From: an uncultured Granulosicoccus sp.
GTDB lineage: Bacteria; Pseudomonadota; Gammaproteobacteria; Granulosicoccales; Granulosicoccaceae
Length of the DNA: 64,000 nt
Direction of reading: 5' to 3'
Assembly: GCA_947492525.1 (NCBI GenBank)
Contig: CANLNQ010000008.1
Span: forward strand, 62,001-126,000
Position numbers and translations under genes: made by a program. Position 1 is the stretch's first letter. The number at the start of each line of letters is the position of its first letter. A model generated the notes under the pieces. It searched no databases, had not been told where the DNA came from, and saw nothing but the letters and a program-made list of their open reading frames with translations. Of this stretch, positions 55,092-63,404 are shown piece by piece.

Positions 55092-55252
55092 TTGTCAGTA
55101 GTCTTGAGTGTCGCGGCCGGGTGGCCGGATCGTTGGTCTTTCATCGACGCTCCGGCTGCCGGCCAGTAACTCTGCGGCAGCGCGTACTGGCAAGATGCCG
55201 TAAATATTTATAGTATAGTGTCTACTCCACGGGCAACACGGACTAGACGCAG
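55092..55252. promoter_or_regulatory. Intergenic region with AT-rich promoter-like island
   Basis: After the protease stop a GC-rich imperfect inverted repeat (TGGCCGG with CCGGCCA) is followed by an unusually AT-rich stretch at 55200-55220 containing TATAGTATAG, a likely -10 region for the two-gene unit downstream. No clear -35 is seen. Confidence 0.4.
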
Positions 55253-56200
55253 GTGTCTGACCCAACCAAGTCGAAAACGCTGCACTATCTGCGTTCCGTC
55301 CACGATGGACAACCGCAGAATATCGAAGCCTCCATACGTCTCATGCTGCGGCGCAGGCGAGTATGCAAGGACACCGAGCTGGACCCGGGTGATCAGTCGA
55401 TCATGCGAGTGCAGCACCGACAGTCGTCCACATCGAGAAAGCCGGTCCTGCTGCATCTGGTCAGGTATGTACCGGGAGAAAAGGCTGCGACCATTGACCC
55501 GGACCCGGAAGGACCAGAGGATAACGGCGATTCCGAGCGTCCGCCAAAGGGCAAGGAGTTCAAGGCCGGTGAATGCTTCATGCTCGTCAAGGACGCCGAT
55601 GTGCTCTTCTGTGCCAACGGTATCACTCAGGCAGCTGCGCGAGCGTACCTGGCCAGATTGTTCGCCGATTGTGGCGTTGAAACCGAGCTTTGCCGATTCG
55701 ATCTGCGTCCGGCGGCCGACCTGGATCGATTGGCCATCATCCGTGAACGAGGCGTCTCGTCCATCCAGCTGGGGAGCGTTGCCTACGAGGCCAGCCGTAA
55801 ACTGCTGCCAAAGAACCAGAGCATGAGCAGACGCATGCTCAAATCGGTGTCCGATCAGGTATCCGCCCTGGTAGCCAGAGACGACACGGTGCTTGAGCAA
55901 CGGGTGATGGAAGACCTGATTGTCAACGTGGAGCTCAAGCTGCAAGGTAATTCGTATGCCGACATCGAAGCCCAGCGCTCCATCGATCAGATGGCCATCG
56001 CCTTGCTGGAGGAAGAACACGATAACCCGGGTTTCACCATCATCACTCGCGACGGAAATCGTCTGTCGGACCTGTCTGTACGCTTGCACAAACGGGTGAA
56101 GGTGGCATCATCCAACAACTCGGTGGAACACGGGTCTGTGTGGAATTCCATGACAGTCTATTATGGTGAGCTTCATGAGGGTAAGCTGCTAGAGACATGA
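55253..56200 (+). CDS. Uncharacterised soluble protein of a two-gene unit
   Basis: A 315-residue product that I do not recognise. It has no signal peptide or membrane helix. The N-terminal region is basic (IRLMLRRRRVCKD), a Pro/Asp/Glu-rich linker lies near residues 80-100 (DPDPEGPEDNGDSERPP), and the rest is mixed alpha/beta with KAGECFMLVKDADVLFC and FTIITRDGNRLSDLSVRLH. The start is GTG 55253 without a clear ribosome site. It overlaps the following membrane-protein gene by 4 bp (ATGA), so the two are made together. A soluble protein coupled to a 4-TM protein recalls two-gene defence pairs such as Kiwa in layout, but I see no sequence match to KwaB. Confidence 0.7.
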   Translation: MSDPTKSKTLHYLRSVHDGQPQNIEASIRLMLRRRRVCKDTELDPGDQSIMRVQHRQSSTSRKPVLLHLVRYVPGEKAATIDPDPEGPEDNGDSERPPKGKEFKAGECFMLVKDADVLFCANGITQAAARAYLARLFADCGVETELCRFDLRPAADLDRLAIIRERGVSSIQLGSVAYEASRKLLPKNQSMSRRMLKSVSDQVSALVARDDTVLEQRVMEDLIVNVELKLQGNSYADIEAQRSIDQMAIALLEEEHDNPGFTIITRDGNRLSDLSVRLHKRVKVASSNNSVEHGSVWNSMTVYYGELHEGKLLET

Positions 56201-56721
56201 GCATTTCGGACATCACGATTGACTGGCCACGAGTCCTCGGGTTCGTGCTGGCCGCCGTGGTGTCCTGTGTCGTCGGCTGGTATGGCCAGCCGCTGGTTCA
56301 CGGCAACGCTGAAGCTTCCCGCATCATCGTGAATGTGTTCTCCATCATGGCCGGGGTGCTCATCACGATCATGACCTTGCTGGGAGAGCCCAGCCTGTAC
56401 CGTGGAAGAAGCTGGCGGGCCGATGCTGTCAGACGCAGTAATGTCTACCGCCGACTGGTACGGCAGAAGATTCTGTTCATCCTCTATCTGGTGACCCTGG
56501 CGCTGGTTTTCGTCTCCAATCTGTTCAAGGGTGAGTACAGTGAAGTCAGCTTCCTGCGCTACATCGAGTTTGCCTATCTGTCCTGCGCTTGCATGGCATT
56601 CATTCTCTCGATGACCTTGCCGGGCCGCCTGACGGGCCTGCAGTTGGCACGGTTCGATGAAATGGTCGAAGCACGACGCAAGGCCGAGATACCCCGAGGA
56701 GAGGACAAGCAAGACGCCTGA
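56197..56721 (+). CDS. Four-helix membrane protein of a two-gene unit
   Basis: A 174-residue protein with hydrophobic segments at about 12-29 (VLGFVLAAVVSCVVGWYG), 43-63 (IIVNVFSIMAGVLITIMTLL), 93-111 (ILFILYLVTLALVFVSNLF) and 126-144. A basic cytoplasmic loop between helices 2 and 3 (RGRSWRADAVRRSNVYRR) and a charged C-terminal tail make an inside-facing loop likely. It is translationally coupled to the soluble protein upstream. Function unknown; a membrane effector or an anchoring partner are both possible. Confidence 0.72.
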   Translation: MSISDITIDWPRVLGFVLAAVVSCVVGWYGQPLVHGNAEASRIIVNVFSIMAGVLITIMTLLGEPSLYRGRSWRADAVRRSNVYRRLVRQKILFILYLVTLALVFVSNLFKGEYSEVSFLRYIEFAYLSCACMAFILSMTLPGRLTGLQLARFDEMVEARRKAEIPRGEDKQDA

Positions 56722-56961
56722 TCCGGAGACGATATCAGCGAGGTAGGAAAACATACTTCCTTGTCGACAAACGCTCGTGAGAGTGTATACTTCCTCTCGG
56801 GCATGCATGCGCAGTCTAAAGGCATGAGACTGCAAGCATGGAACCGTGTTGTATCCGGTGTGTTGTGCCTGTTCCTGAATGATCCGAATGCCCGTCAATG
56901 GTCAAGGCAAAGCCTGGCCGGCTGGGTGGTGTGTGCATGGATAGCTTGCCGGGGTTGGTGC

Positions 56962-57792
56962 ATGTTAGAAACAGAGGCCTGTCGCGCGTCCGTGACGCCG
57001 ATGAAAAACGATTCAGTGTCAGTGAACGAGCTGGTGCTGCTGGTCACAGGACCCGGCCCCGACACGGAAAAACTGAGTCGAGTGGTGCGCAATGCAGGCT
57101 ACCGACCGCGCATCTGTCATGATCAGGATGCGCTGCAAACCGTCTTGAGCGATCGTACCTCTGCAGACAACTACGTGGCGACGGTGCTGTGCCATCGGAG
57201 CTTGTCCGGTCATGAGAACACCGGTACTGAAAGTGCCTGGCGCCCGCATCTGCTGCCAGAGCAGCTGCACGGCAAAAGACTCATTGCTGTGTCGGATTGC
57301 ATGAACGAAAATACCGTGGTGGCGCTGCTACAGGAGGGTGCTCACCATTGTTTCGATCTGCATGAGTCGCCACGAATTCTCCAGGTGCGCCTGGAGGCCG
57401 CCTTGCGACGACATGGTCGGCTGCTCAGGAAACAGCTTGTTCTGGGCGATATACGATTCGACCTGGAGAAACGACGGGTGACCAGAGCAGGCGATCTGGT
57501 AGACCTGTCTCCCAAGGAATTCGAGCTGGCCTACTATCTGTTTTCCAACTGGGGAAGGGTGGTGGATAACGAAGAGCTCATGACATCCATCTGGTCCTTG
57601 CCTGCCAGCATGGATACACGCCGTATCGATACCGCAGCCTGCCGGGTTCGCAAGAAGCTGCAACTCGCCGAGCCTCATGGCTGGCAATTGAAACGATTGC
57701 GATGCGTCGGATATCGCCTTGTCAATACTCAGACCGAGCAGGGTGACGTTGGTGTTCACCCTGACACAGACAAGCTGCTGGAAACGGTTTGA
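56962..57792 (+). CDS. OmpR-like regulator with degenerate receiver
   Basis: A protein of about 276 residues (start ATG 56962; ATG 57001 equally possible). The C-terminal winged helix is clear: VDLSPKEFELAYYLFSNWGR, NEELMTSIWSLPA and RIDTAACRVRKKL with GYRL. The N-terminal domain has receiver-like spacing but LVLLVTGPGPDTE replaces the acidic pocket, and YVATVLCHRSLSGH has Cys-His where the phosphoacceptor Asp is expected. It is therefore a pseudo-receiver that probably does not accept phosphate. No histidine kinase is adjacent. The open frame extends farther upstream to 56761 but without domain features. Confidence 0.78.
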   Translation: MLETEACRASVTPMKNDSVSVNELVLLVTGPGPDTEKLSRVVRNAGYRPRICHDQDALQTVLSDRTSADNYVATVLCHRSLSGHENTGTESAWRPHLLPEQLHGKRLIAVSDCMNENTVVALLQEGAHHCFDLHESPRILQVRLEAALRRHGRLLRKQLVLGDIRFDLEKRRVTRAGDLVDLSPKEFELAYYLFSNWGRVVDNEELMTSIWSLPASMDTRRIDTAACRVRKKLQLAEPHGWQLKRLRCVGYRLVNTQTEQGDVGVHPDTDKLLETV

Positions 57793-57800
57793 CGTGCATC

Positions 57801-57864
57801 ATCAGCTGCCCGGTAATCAGCTGGCTAGCTTCATCAGCTGCCGGTTGATCAGCTGGCTATCTTC
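57801..57864. repeat. Two 32-bp tandem copies at the RNase J stop codon
   Basis: 57801-57832 and 57833-57864 are head-to-tail copies identical at 28 of 32 positions. The second, in plus coordinates, contains the last codons and stop of the leftward RNase J-like gene; the first lies just after that stop. Each copy contains CAGCTG twice. Confidence 0.9.
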
Positions 57865-59213
57865 TCCAGGGAGTTCCGGCCTACACCCAGACGTCCGACC
57901 GGTACGGCACTGCGTCGTATGGATGTTGTCGGACCTATCATGAACAGGTCGCCGTTGCGCCCATTCAACTGATAATCGATTCCGGCTGAGCGGGCTAGAT
58001 TTGTCTGGGCTTCCAGATGCTCGGGCTCCCCGTGCACGGGTATCAGCAGATTGGGGCGTATCCATTCGTACAACTGCATCAGTTCCTCGACACCCGGATG
58101 ACCGGAGGCGTGTATCGGCAAGGAAGAGTGATCCGGAGTAATCACCACAATGCCTCTGGCCTGCAAACGCTCGATCATGCTCTCGATGGCGCGTTCATTG
58201 CCGGGAATGGTTCGAGCGCTGAAAATGACCGTGTCACCGGTCTCCAGTGCCATGTCACGAAAACTGTCGTGACTCAATCTGTTCAGAGCTGTGCGCGGCT
58301 CACCCTGACTACCTGTGGCGACCAGCAGCACGGTTTCTCTGGGAAGGTAGCCGAGATGATCGGACTCTACCAGTGTCGGGCCATCGGGCCACAAGCCACA
58401 GGCTCGAGCAGCCGCTGCCGTATTGATCAGGGAGCGACCCAGCAGGCCAAGATGTCGACCCGTTGCGTCAGCGACGCGCGACAGTGTATGCAAGCGCGCG
58501 ATATTGCTACCGAAGCAGGCCACGACCACGCGCCCCTGCGCCTGGCTGACGTGGTGGTGCAAGCCTTCGAACAGCGCACCTTCCGACAGTGAGTGACCCG
58601 GTTTGTCAGCACAGGTGGAGTCGCAGACCATGGCCTGTATGTCGGAGTCTCCTATGCGTTTGTAGATGGACGGTTCATAGTGGTGCCCCACCACTGGCTG
58701 AGGATCGAGTTTCCAGTCGGCCGTGTGAAAGACACTACCTGCGCTGGTGCGTATGACCAGGCCGCATGGGTTGGGTATCGAGTGTGTGTTGGGCACCCAT
58801 TCGACATCGAATACCCCCAGTTGTTGGCGATCTCCCGGTTCCACCAGGGTGATATCCACCTTGTTCAGCAGACCGTGTTCAACCAGCTTGCGTCTGAGCA
58901 TTTCAGCGGTGAAGGCCGTTGCATGGACTGGACAGCGCAGCCGTGGCCAGAGATGTGCGACTGCGCCGATATGATCCTCATGCGCGTGAGTCAGGAGAAT
59001 GCCCTGCAGATTCTCGCGTCGTTCGGCAATGAATTCCGGGTCAGGCATCTGTACGTGATAGCCACTACTGGTGCCACCGTCTGCATCGCGGAAAGTGACT
59101 CCGCAGTCCACCATCAACCATTGATCGTCATGGCCGTACAGATTCATGTTCATACCAATCTCTCCACAGCCGCCAAGAGGTAGGAACCAGAAATCTCGGT
59201 TGTCAGGTGTCAT
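57849..59213 (-). CDS. RNase J-family metallo-beta-lactamase ribonuclease, short form
   Basis: A 454-residue MBL-fold/beta-CASP hydrolase. The start FWFLPLGGCGEIGMNMNLYG and the metal motif LLTHAHEDHIGAVAHL are typical of RNase J. VFHTADWKLDPQP and the beta-CASP elements VVVACFGSNIARLHTLSR and LLVATGSQGEPRTAL follow, then FSARTIPGNERAIE and LIPVHGEPEHLEAQTN. RNase J has 5'-exonuclease and endonuclease activity on mRNA and rRNA. The protein lacks the about 100-residue C-terminal domain of Bacillus RNase J, as do other short proteobacterial forms. RNase J is uncommon in gammaproteobacteria. Its stop lies within a 32-bp repeat. Confidence 0.87.
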   Translation of the reverse strand: MTPDNRDFWFLPLGGCGEIGMNMNLYGHDDQWLMVDCGVTFRDADGGTSSGYHVQMPDPEFIAERRENLQGILLTHAHEDHIGAVAHLWPRLRCPVHATAFTAEMLRRKLVEHGLLNKVDITLVEPGDRQQLGVFDVEWVPNTHSIPNPCGLVIRTSAGSVFHTADWKLDPQPVVGHHYEPSIYKRIGDSDIQAMVCDSTCADKPGHSLSEGALFEGLHHHVSQAQGRVVVACFGSNIARLHTLSRVADATGRHLGLLGRSLINTAAAARACGLWPDGPTLVESDHLGYLPRETVLLVATGSQGEPRTALNRLSHDSFRDMALETGDTVIFSARTIPGNERAIESMIERLQARGIVVITPDHSSLPIHASGHPGVEELMQLYEWIRPNLLIPVHGEPEHLEAQTNLARSAGIDYQLNGRNGDLFMIGPTTSIRRSAVPVGRLGVGRNSLEKIAS

Positions 59214-59305
59214 GTGTAACTCGGTTGCCCACGGAAGTCGCGCATCAGTTCAGGTACTATCAGTGCCAATACGCCAATGTTCAAGAATAGGTTCGCCAAG
59301 CTCAC

Positions 59306-60454
59306 ATGTATACCTTGCTGATAGTCTTTCTTCTGCTTTCGATCATATTCTCGTTCCTGTGTTCCATCTGGGAGGCGGTACTGCTGAGCATTACGCCATC
59401 CTTCACGCAGATGCAGGTTCAGGAAGGTACCGAGGTTGGCAAGTCACTGCAGGAGTTCAAGGACAACGTCGACAGGCCGCTGGCAGCCATTCTGACGCTC
59501 AATACGATCGCTCATACCGTAGGTGCCATTGGCGTGGGTGCTCAGGCCACCAGTATCTGGGGCGCATCGATCATGGCTACCGCGGTGGTCCCGGTGCTGA
59601 TGACGCTGGCGATCCTGTTGCTGTCCGAGATCATTCCCAAGACCATCGGTGCCAATTACTGGAAAGAGCTGGCGGGCTTTACGGTTCGCAGCCTCAAGAT
59701 TGTCCTGTGGGTGTTGGCGCCTCTGGTCTTTCTCAGTCAGATCATCACCAAAGCGCTGAAGAAGGACAAGGAAGCCTCTGTGTTCAGCCGGGCCGACTTT
59801 GGTGCCATGGCAGAGCTGGGATCTCAGCAGGGCGTGTTCGACGAGGGCGAATCGAACATCCTGCGCAACCTGCTGCGTTTCAACACGGTCTTTGCAAAGA
59901 ACGTGATGACCCCTCGAACGGTCATGGTGGCGTCCGATCAGGACACCAGTATCAAGGACTTTCACGATACTCACCCCAATCTGCGAGTGTCACGCATACC
60001 GATCTATGAAGGGAGTCAGGACAAGATCACCGGCTATGTGCTGAAGCACCAGATACTGAAGAAGCTGATCGATGGCCATGGCGACGACCCCCTGTCGACC
60101 ATCCGCCGAGATGTGCTGGCCGTCAAGGAGTCGTTTCCCATCCCGGATCTGTTCAGCCATTTCACCGCCAAGCGCGAGCATATCGCCATCGTGGTCGATG
60201 AATTCGGCGGAACTGCTGGCCTGGTCACGATGGAAGATGTCATCGAGACGCTGCTGGGCCTCGAGATCGTGGATGAAACCGATAATTCGTCGGACATGCA
60301 GGAAATGGCACGCAAGCAATGGGAAGAACGCGCTCGAAGTGTCGGCTTGCTGAAGTCAGAGGCCGATCTGGAAAGTGAGCTGGACCCTGCAGAGGGAAGC
60401 GATCTCGAAACCCCCTGGTCAACACCCGACGCAGCGCCTCGAGGGGCCGAATGA
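59306..60454 (+). CDS. CNNM/CorC-type transmembrane protein with CBS pair
   Basis: A 382-residue protein of the DUF21 (CNNM) plus CBS class. Residues 1-170 include membrane segments (TLLIVFLLLSIIFSFLCSI; AVVPVLMTLAILLLSEIIPK). The CBS pair covers about 195-330 (KNVMTPRTVMVASDQDTSIK; HIAIVVDEFGGTAGLVTMED). Proteins of this class are linked to magnesium or cobalt efflux. It lacks the extra C-terminal CorC/HlyC domain of longer homologues and instead ends in an acidic tail. It is divergent from the RNase J gene. Confidence 0.88.
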   Translation: MYTLLIVFLLLSIIFSFLCSIWEAVLLSITPSFTQMQVQEGTEVGKSLQEFKDNVDRPLAAILTLNTIAHTVGAIGVGAQATSIWGASIMATAVVPVLMTLAILLLSEIIPKTIGANYWKELAGFTVRSLKIVLWVLAPLVFLSQIITKALKKDKEASVFSRADFGAMAELGSQQGVFDEGESNILRNLLRFNTVFAKNVMTPRTVMVASDQDTSIKDFHDTHPNLRVSRIPIYEGSQDKITGYVLKHQILKKLIDGHGDDPLSTIRRDVLAVKESFPIPDLFSHFTAKREHIAIVVDEFGGTAGLVTMEDVIETLLGLEIVDETDNSSDMQEMARKQWEERARSVGLLKSEADLESELDPAEGSDLETPWSTPDAAPRGAE

Positions 60455-60545
60455 TCGACGCGCAGGGTCCCGGATCAAGACACTGCTTGCAGTTCGGTTG
60501 AGCAGGGCCTTGCGGGTCTCGCTGCGCAGTTTATGAGCGGAACAG

Positions 60546-61514
60546 TTACTCGTGGACGGCTTTCGCTCCACGCAGTTTCTGGAAAGCCATGAACAGCATC
60601 AGGGCGATGCCCCCGGCGATGATGCCTACGACACCATTGAGAAGGCTGGCGGTCAGCTGTTCTGCCACGGTACCAATGCCCTTGATGTCGTTGAACACGG
60701 GCAGGGCCGATACACCGCTGGCTGCTGACTGGATCTGCACGGACAACCAGTGAAAGCCGTGGGTGAGAATGCCGCCTCCGACGAGGAACATGGCAGCGGT
60801 ACCCACAATTGACAGGAACTTCATCAACAAGGGGGCGAACCAGAGAATCGCCTTGCCCACCGTCTGACCGAAGGCGCTCGGCTGGCTGCCATCGGCCGGG
60901 GCACTCAAGTGCAGGCCGACGTCGTCGAGCTTGACGATGGCGGCCACAAGACCGTACACGCCAATGGTCATGATGGCTGAAATGGCGATCAGTGTGGCAA
61001 CTCGCACGCTGAACGATGCTGCTGCCACGGTACCCAGAGCGATGACGATGATCTCGGCGGAGAGGATGAAATCGGTACGGATGGCTCCCTTGATCTTGTT
61101 TTTCTCGAACGCCACCAGATCAACCTTTTCATCACTCACGGCCGCAAGGAGTTCCTTTTTTTCCGCCTCGGCTTCAGCCGGGTGGAGAAACTTGTGGGAC
61201 AGTTTCTCGACGCCTTCGAAGCAGAGATAAAGTCCTCCGAGCATCAGTAAAGGCGTGATGAGCCAGGGAGCGAAGGCGCTGATGGCAAGTGCTACCGGAA
61301 CCAGTATCACCTTGTTGAAGGCGGATCCCTTTGCCACGGCCCAGACCACGGGCAGTTCTCTGTCGGCCTTGACGCCGGTGACCTGCTGCGCGTTCAGCGC
61401 CAGGTCATCTCCCAGTACGCCTGCCGTCTTCTTGGTAGCGATCTTGGTCATGGCCGCGACATCGTCCAGAATCGAAGCGACATCATCAAGCAGGGCAAGC
61501 AGGCTGGTGGCCAT
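60546..61514 (-). CDS. yedI: YedI-family inner-membrane protein (DUF808)
   Basis: A 322-residue membrane protein matching E. coli YedI. The start ATSLLALLDDVASILDDVAA with KIATKKTAGVLGDDLALNAQ is a family hallmark. Several hydrophobic helices follow (LVPVALAISAFAPWLITPLL; IGIIAGG-like helix near the C-terminus). Function unknown. ATG 61514 is used; a TTG two codons upstream is also in frame. Confidence 0.92.
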   Translation of the reverse strand: MATSLLALLDDVASILDDVAAMTKIATKKTAGVLGDDLALNAQQVTGVKADRELPVVWAVAKGSAFNKVILVPVALAISAFAPWLITPLLMLGGLYLCFEGVEKLSHKFLHPAEAEAEKKELLAAVSDEKVDLVAFEKNKIKGAIRTDFILSAEIIVIALGTVAAASFSVRVATLIAISAIMTIGVYGLVAAIVKLDDVGLHLSAPADGSQPSAFGQTVGKAILWFAPLLMKFLSIVGTAAMFLVGGGILTHGFHWLSVQIQSAASGVSALPVFNDIKGIGTVAEQLTASLLNGVVGIIAGGIALMLFMAFQKLRGAKAVHE

Positions 61515-61936
61515 TGGCAAGGTCTCGAGTTTCTTGTTTATCGGGTAGCTCGGCAGTCAGCCGAATGCGGGCGAATGCGCAGTAGCGATACACGCAGATT
61601 CCGGATTATAGCGGCGCAGCGAGGCGAGTTATCAGGAATGTCATCAGGAACCACTCCAGCCCGGGGTGGATAGTGACTCGCCGGATAGAAGTGGCGTCGC
61701 GAGAGAGGGGGCAGAAGGGGGGGGGCACGAGAAAGCAGTTGTCAGCCGCTCGCCGGGTGATTGAAGGAACGCGCCTGGAACGGCACATCGAGTCGAGATG
61801 GCTCTCGATCGGCTTGGCCTGTTGAGTACAGTCAAGCGTCTGCGGGATCAGCGAATAGCCGCTTTATTCGGTATCCTGCATGAAAAACGCCTGCCCCCGA
61901 ACAGAGGCAGGCGTTGATACGTCCGAGTTGTCGCTA
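61515..61936. other. Intergenic region, G-tract and terminator only
   Basis: The 422 bp between yedI and the HiPIP gene hold a long G tract near 61714-61724 and the HiPIP terminator at 61882-61915. Short frames here are not protein-like. Confidence 0.5.
61882..61915 (-). terminator. Strong Rho-independent terminator of the HiPIP gene
   Basis: On the minus strand a 10-bp GC-rich stem, AACGCCTGCC with GGCAGGCGTT, closes a 10-nt loop and is followed by five T residues (A tract at 61883-61887 on the plus strand). It begins 22 bp after the HiPIP stop. Confidence 0.88.
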
Positions 61937-62239
61937 TTACGCCTTGGGGACGTAGGCGCTACACCAGCCCGCTGCCATGACGGCGCTGCCCGGGAAGAGT
62001 GGGCACGGACCTTTCGCTTCGCCTTCAGCACCTGTGTAGAGTGTGCAGTTGGCACAGTTCTGATCAGCTACTTCACTTTCGGAAACATACTGGAGGGCTT
62101 GAGCCTGTGCGGACTCGGGATCCACTACCGGAGCGTCGTCAGCGTGGCTAGGCAGGCTGGCTACCAGAGCACTTACCGGAATTACCGCAGCGCCTGCACC
62201 CATCATCGAAACAAATTTACGACGTTTGATATCAGTCAT
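61937..62239 (-). CDS. hip: High-potential iron-sulfur protein (HiPIP), Tat-exported
   Basis: A 100-residue precursor. The N-terminus IKRRKFVSMMGAGAAVIP is a twin-arginine signal, as for folded, cofactor-loaded proteins. The mature domain has the four [4Fe-4S] ligands Cys62, Cys65, Cys79 and Cys93 in NCANCTLY, GPCPLF and AGWCSAYVPKA, exactly the HiPIP spacing. HiPIPs are soluble periplasmic electron carriers between cytochrome bc1 and terminal acceptors. AAGGT is 9 nt before the ATG. A Fur-box-like site about 130 bp upstream suggests iron control, and a strong terminator follows. Confidence 0.96.
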   Translation of the reverse strand: MTDIKRRKFVSMMGAGAAVIPVSALVASLPSHADDAPVVDPESAQAQALQYVSESEVADQNCANCTLYTGAEGEAKGPCPLFPGSAVMAAGWCSAYVPKA

Positions 62240-62370
62240 CAGTTTTATACCTTGGCGAAAATTAGCGTTTAACTACATTCGACATACTATACGACCGACT
62301 TGATACCTTGGACGCTCCCCAAAGATATTTATCAATAATTAATTGATGGAAATCAATTACTTGTTATAAA

Positions 62371-62385
62371 TGATAACCATTATCA
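62371..62385. promoter_or_regulatory. Fur box-like operator
   Basis: TGATAACCATTATCA is a 7-1-7 inverted repeat matching the Fur core (TGATAATnATTATCA) except for one base, in a markedly AT-rich stretch that continues to ATTAGC. It lies 132 bp upstream of the HiPIP ATG and 8 bp beyond the end of a small minus-strand ORF. Confidence 0.7.
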
Positions 62386-62392
62386 TTAGCAT

Positions 62393-62572
62393 TCAACTTG
62401 CCGACGGCAGGGGACGTTCGATCAGTACCAATTGGTCGTATTGCCGCTGAAAATACGCGATCAGTTGCAGGTGTCGATCAACCACTTCCGCACTGCAGGT
62501 TGCCTTGACCGTCGGCAGGGTTTTCAGCAGATCGTGCAGGTTGCGGGTAACGTTATGCAATTTGTTTTTCAA
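62393..62572 (-). CDS. Small hypothetical protein of 59 residues
   Basis: An open frame starting at TTG 62572, preceded by AGGAG at 7 nt spacing and ending just before the Fur-box-like site. The product is helical and charged, beginning KNKLHNVTRNLHDLLKTL with a single Cys near residue 26 and a C-terminal QRQYDQLVLIERPL. It has no signal peptide or membrane helix. I do not recognise it. The ribosome site and amphipathic composition argue for a real gene; small size and the TTG start argue for caution. Confidence 0.45.
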   Translation of the reverse strand: MKNKLHNVTRNLHDLLKTLPTVKATCSAEVVDRHLQLIAYFQRQYDQLVLIERPLPSAS

Positions 62573-62752
62573 GTCATGACTCCTGGTGTTGGTACTGCCG
62601 GCGCGAACACGCTGCGACGGCAGGCTGCCGCTTCGTTGGAATATTGCGAAGTTATAGATCGTTTTCCAGCGAATGCAATGTTTCAGCAGTATTACTGATC
62701 GGCAAATGCTTTAGCCGATTACAGTTACATGACCGTAATGCGATGGAAATGT

Positions 62753-63298
62753 TCAGCGCAACATGGATTTCGCGGCCATGCCCAGAACGTCATCCCAGAT
62801 GGACCCATCCTTGTCGCTGTCGAGCAATGAAGAAAGCAGGCCACCATTACTGGCACGTGTGGACGCTGAGCGATTGCCTCCGATGACTTTCTTGCTCAGG
62901 GCACCCATGGCAAGAGAGGCGATCACAGGGAGCATCTTCTTCAAGAGACTGCTGCTCAGACCGGTTTTGCCTGAAGCGCGAGTAGCCACCTCCCTGCTGA
63001 CCTCTTTTGAACCGAAGATATGGCCGAGGATATCGTTGCCATCCTTGACGGTCTCCGGTCTGCCCAGCGAGCCGGGCTTTTCCATGTATCGCTCATGCTT
63101 GCCGGTACGCAAGGCCTCGAGCAGGTCGTCCATGCCGGGGGTCGCTTCGGTATTCTTCTGCAGCCCACGAGACAGGGCCGGGATCAATTCCTCCACCGCT
63201 GCCCGAGTCTCTTTTTCGCTCAGATTGAAGTTGCGTTGAACTTCCTCAATGGCGGATTTGTTGTCATCAGCGAAAAGTACGTCGAGAAGATTGCTCAT
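62753..63298 (-). CDS. DUF937-family protein
   Basis: A 181-residue cytoplasmic protein. The start SNLLDVLFADDNKSAIEEVQ, the helical segment with AVEELIPALSRGLQKN, then DILGHIFGSKEVSREVATRA and LLKKMLPVIASLAMGALSKK are typical of DUF937, followed by a Gly/Ser/Asp-rich C-terminus (GGLLSSLLDSDKDGSIWDDV). Function unknown. ATG 63298 matches the family start; earlier in-frame sequence is not conserved-looking. Confidence 0.85.
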   Translation of the reverse strand: MSNLLDVLFADDNKSAIEEVQRNFNLSEKETRAAVEELIPALSRGLQKNTEATPGMDDLLEALRTGKHERYMEKPGSLGRPETVKDGNDILGHIFGSKEVSREVATRASGKTGLSSSLLKKMLPVIASLAMGALSKKVIGGNRSASTRASNGGLLSSLLDSDKDGSIWDDVLGMAAKSMLR

Positions 63299-63404
63299 GT
63301 TCGTGTCCTGTGTTCGAGCCCCAAGCGTATCACCAACCGAATGCCGAACATGAGCTCGTCCGGGACACTGCAACAGTACTTGTCAATGTGGCCTTGCAGA
63401 CTGT

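Noticed and set aside
55253-56721. Kiwa defence system (KwaA/KwaB)
   Set aside because: Gene sizes are similar, but the order is reversed and neither protein shows recognisable KwaA or KwaB sequence; kept only as an unnamed pair.
62432-62698. Plus-strand frame of 88 codons
   Set aside because: It is antisense to the small minus-strand ORF that has a good ribosome site, and lacks one itself.
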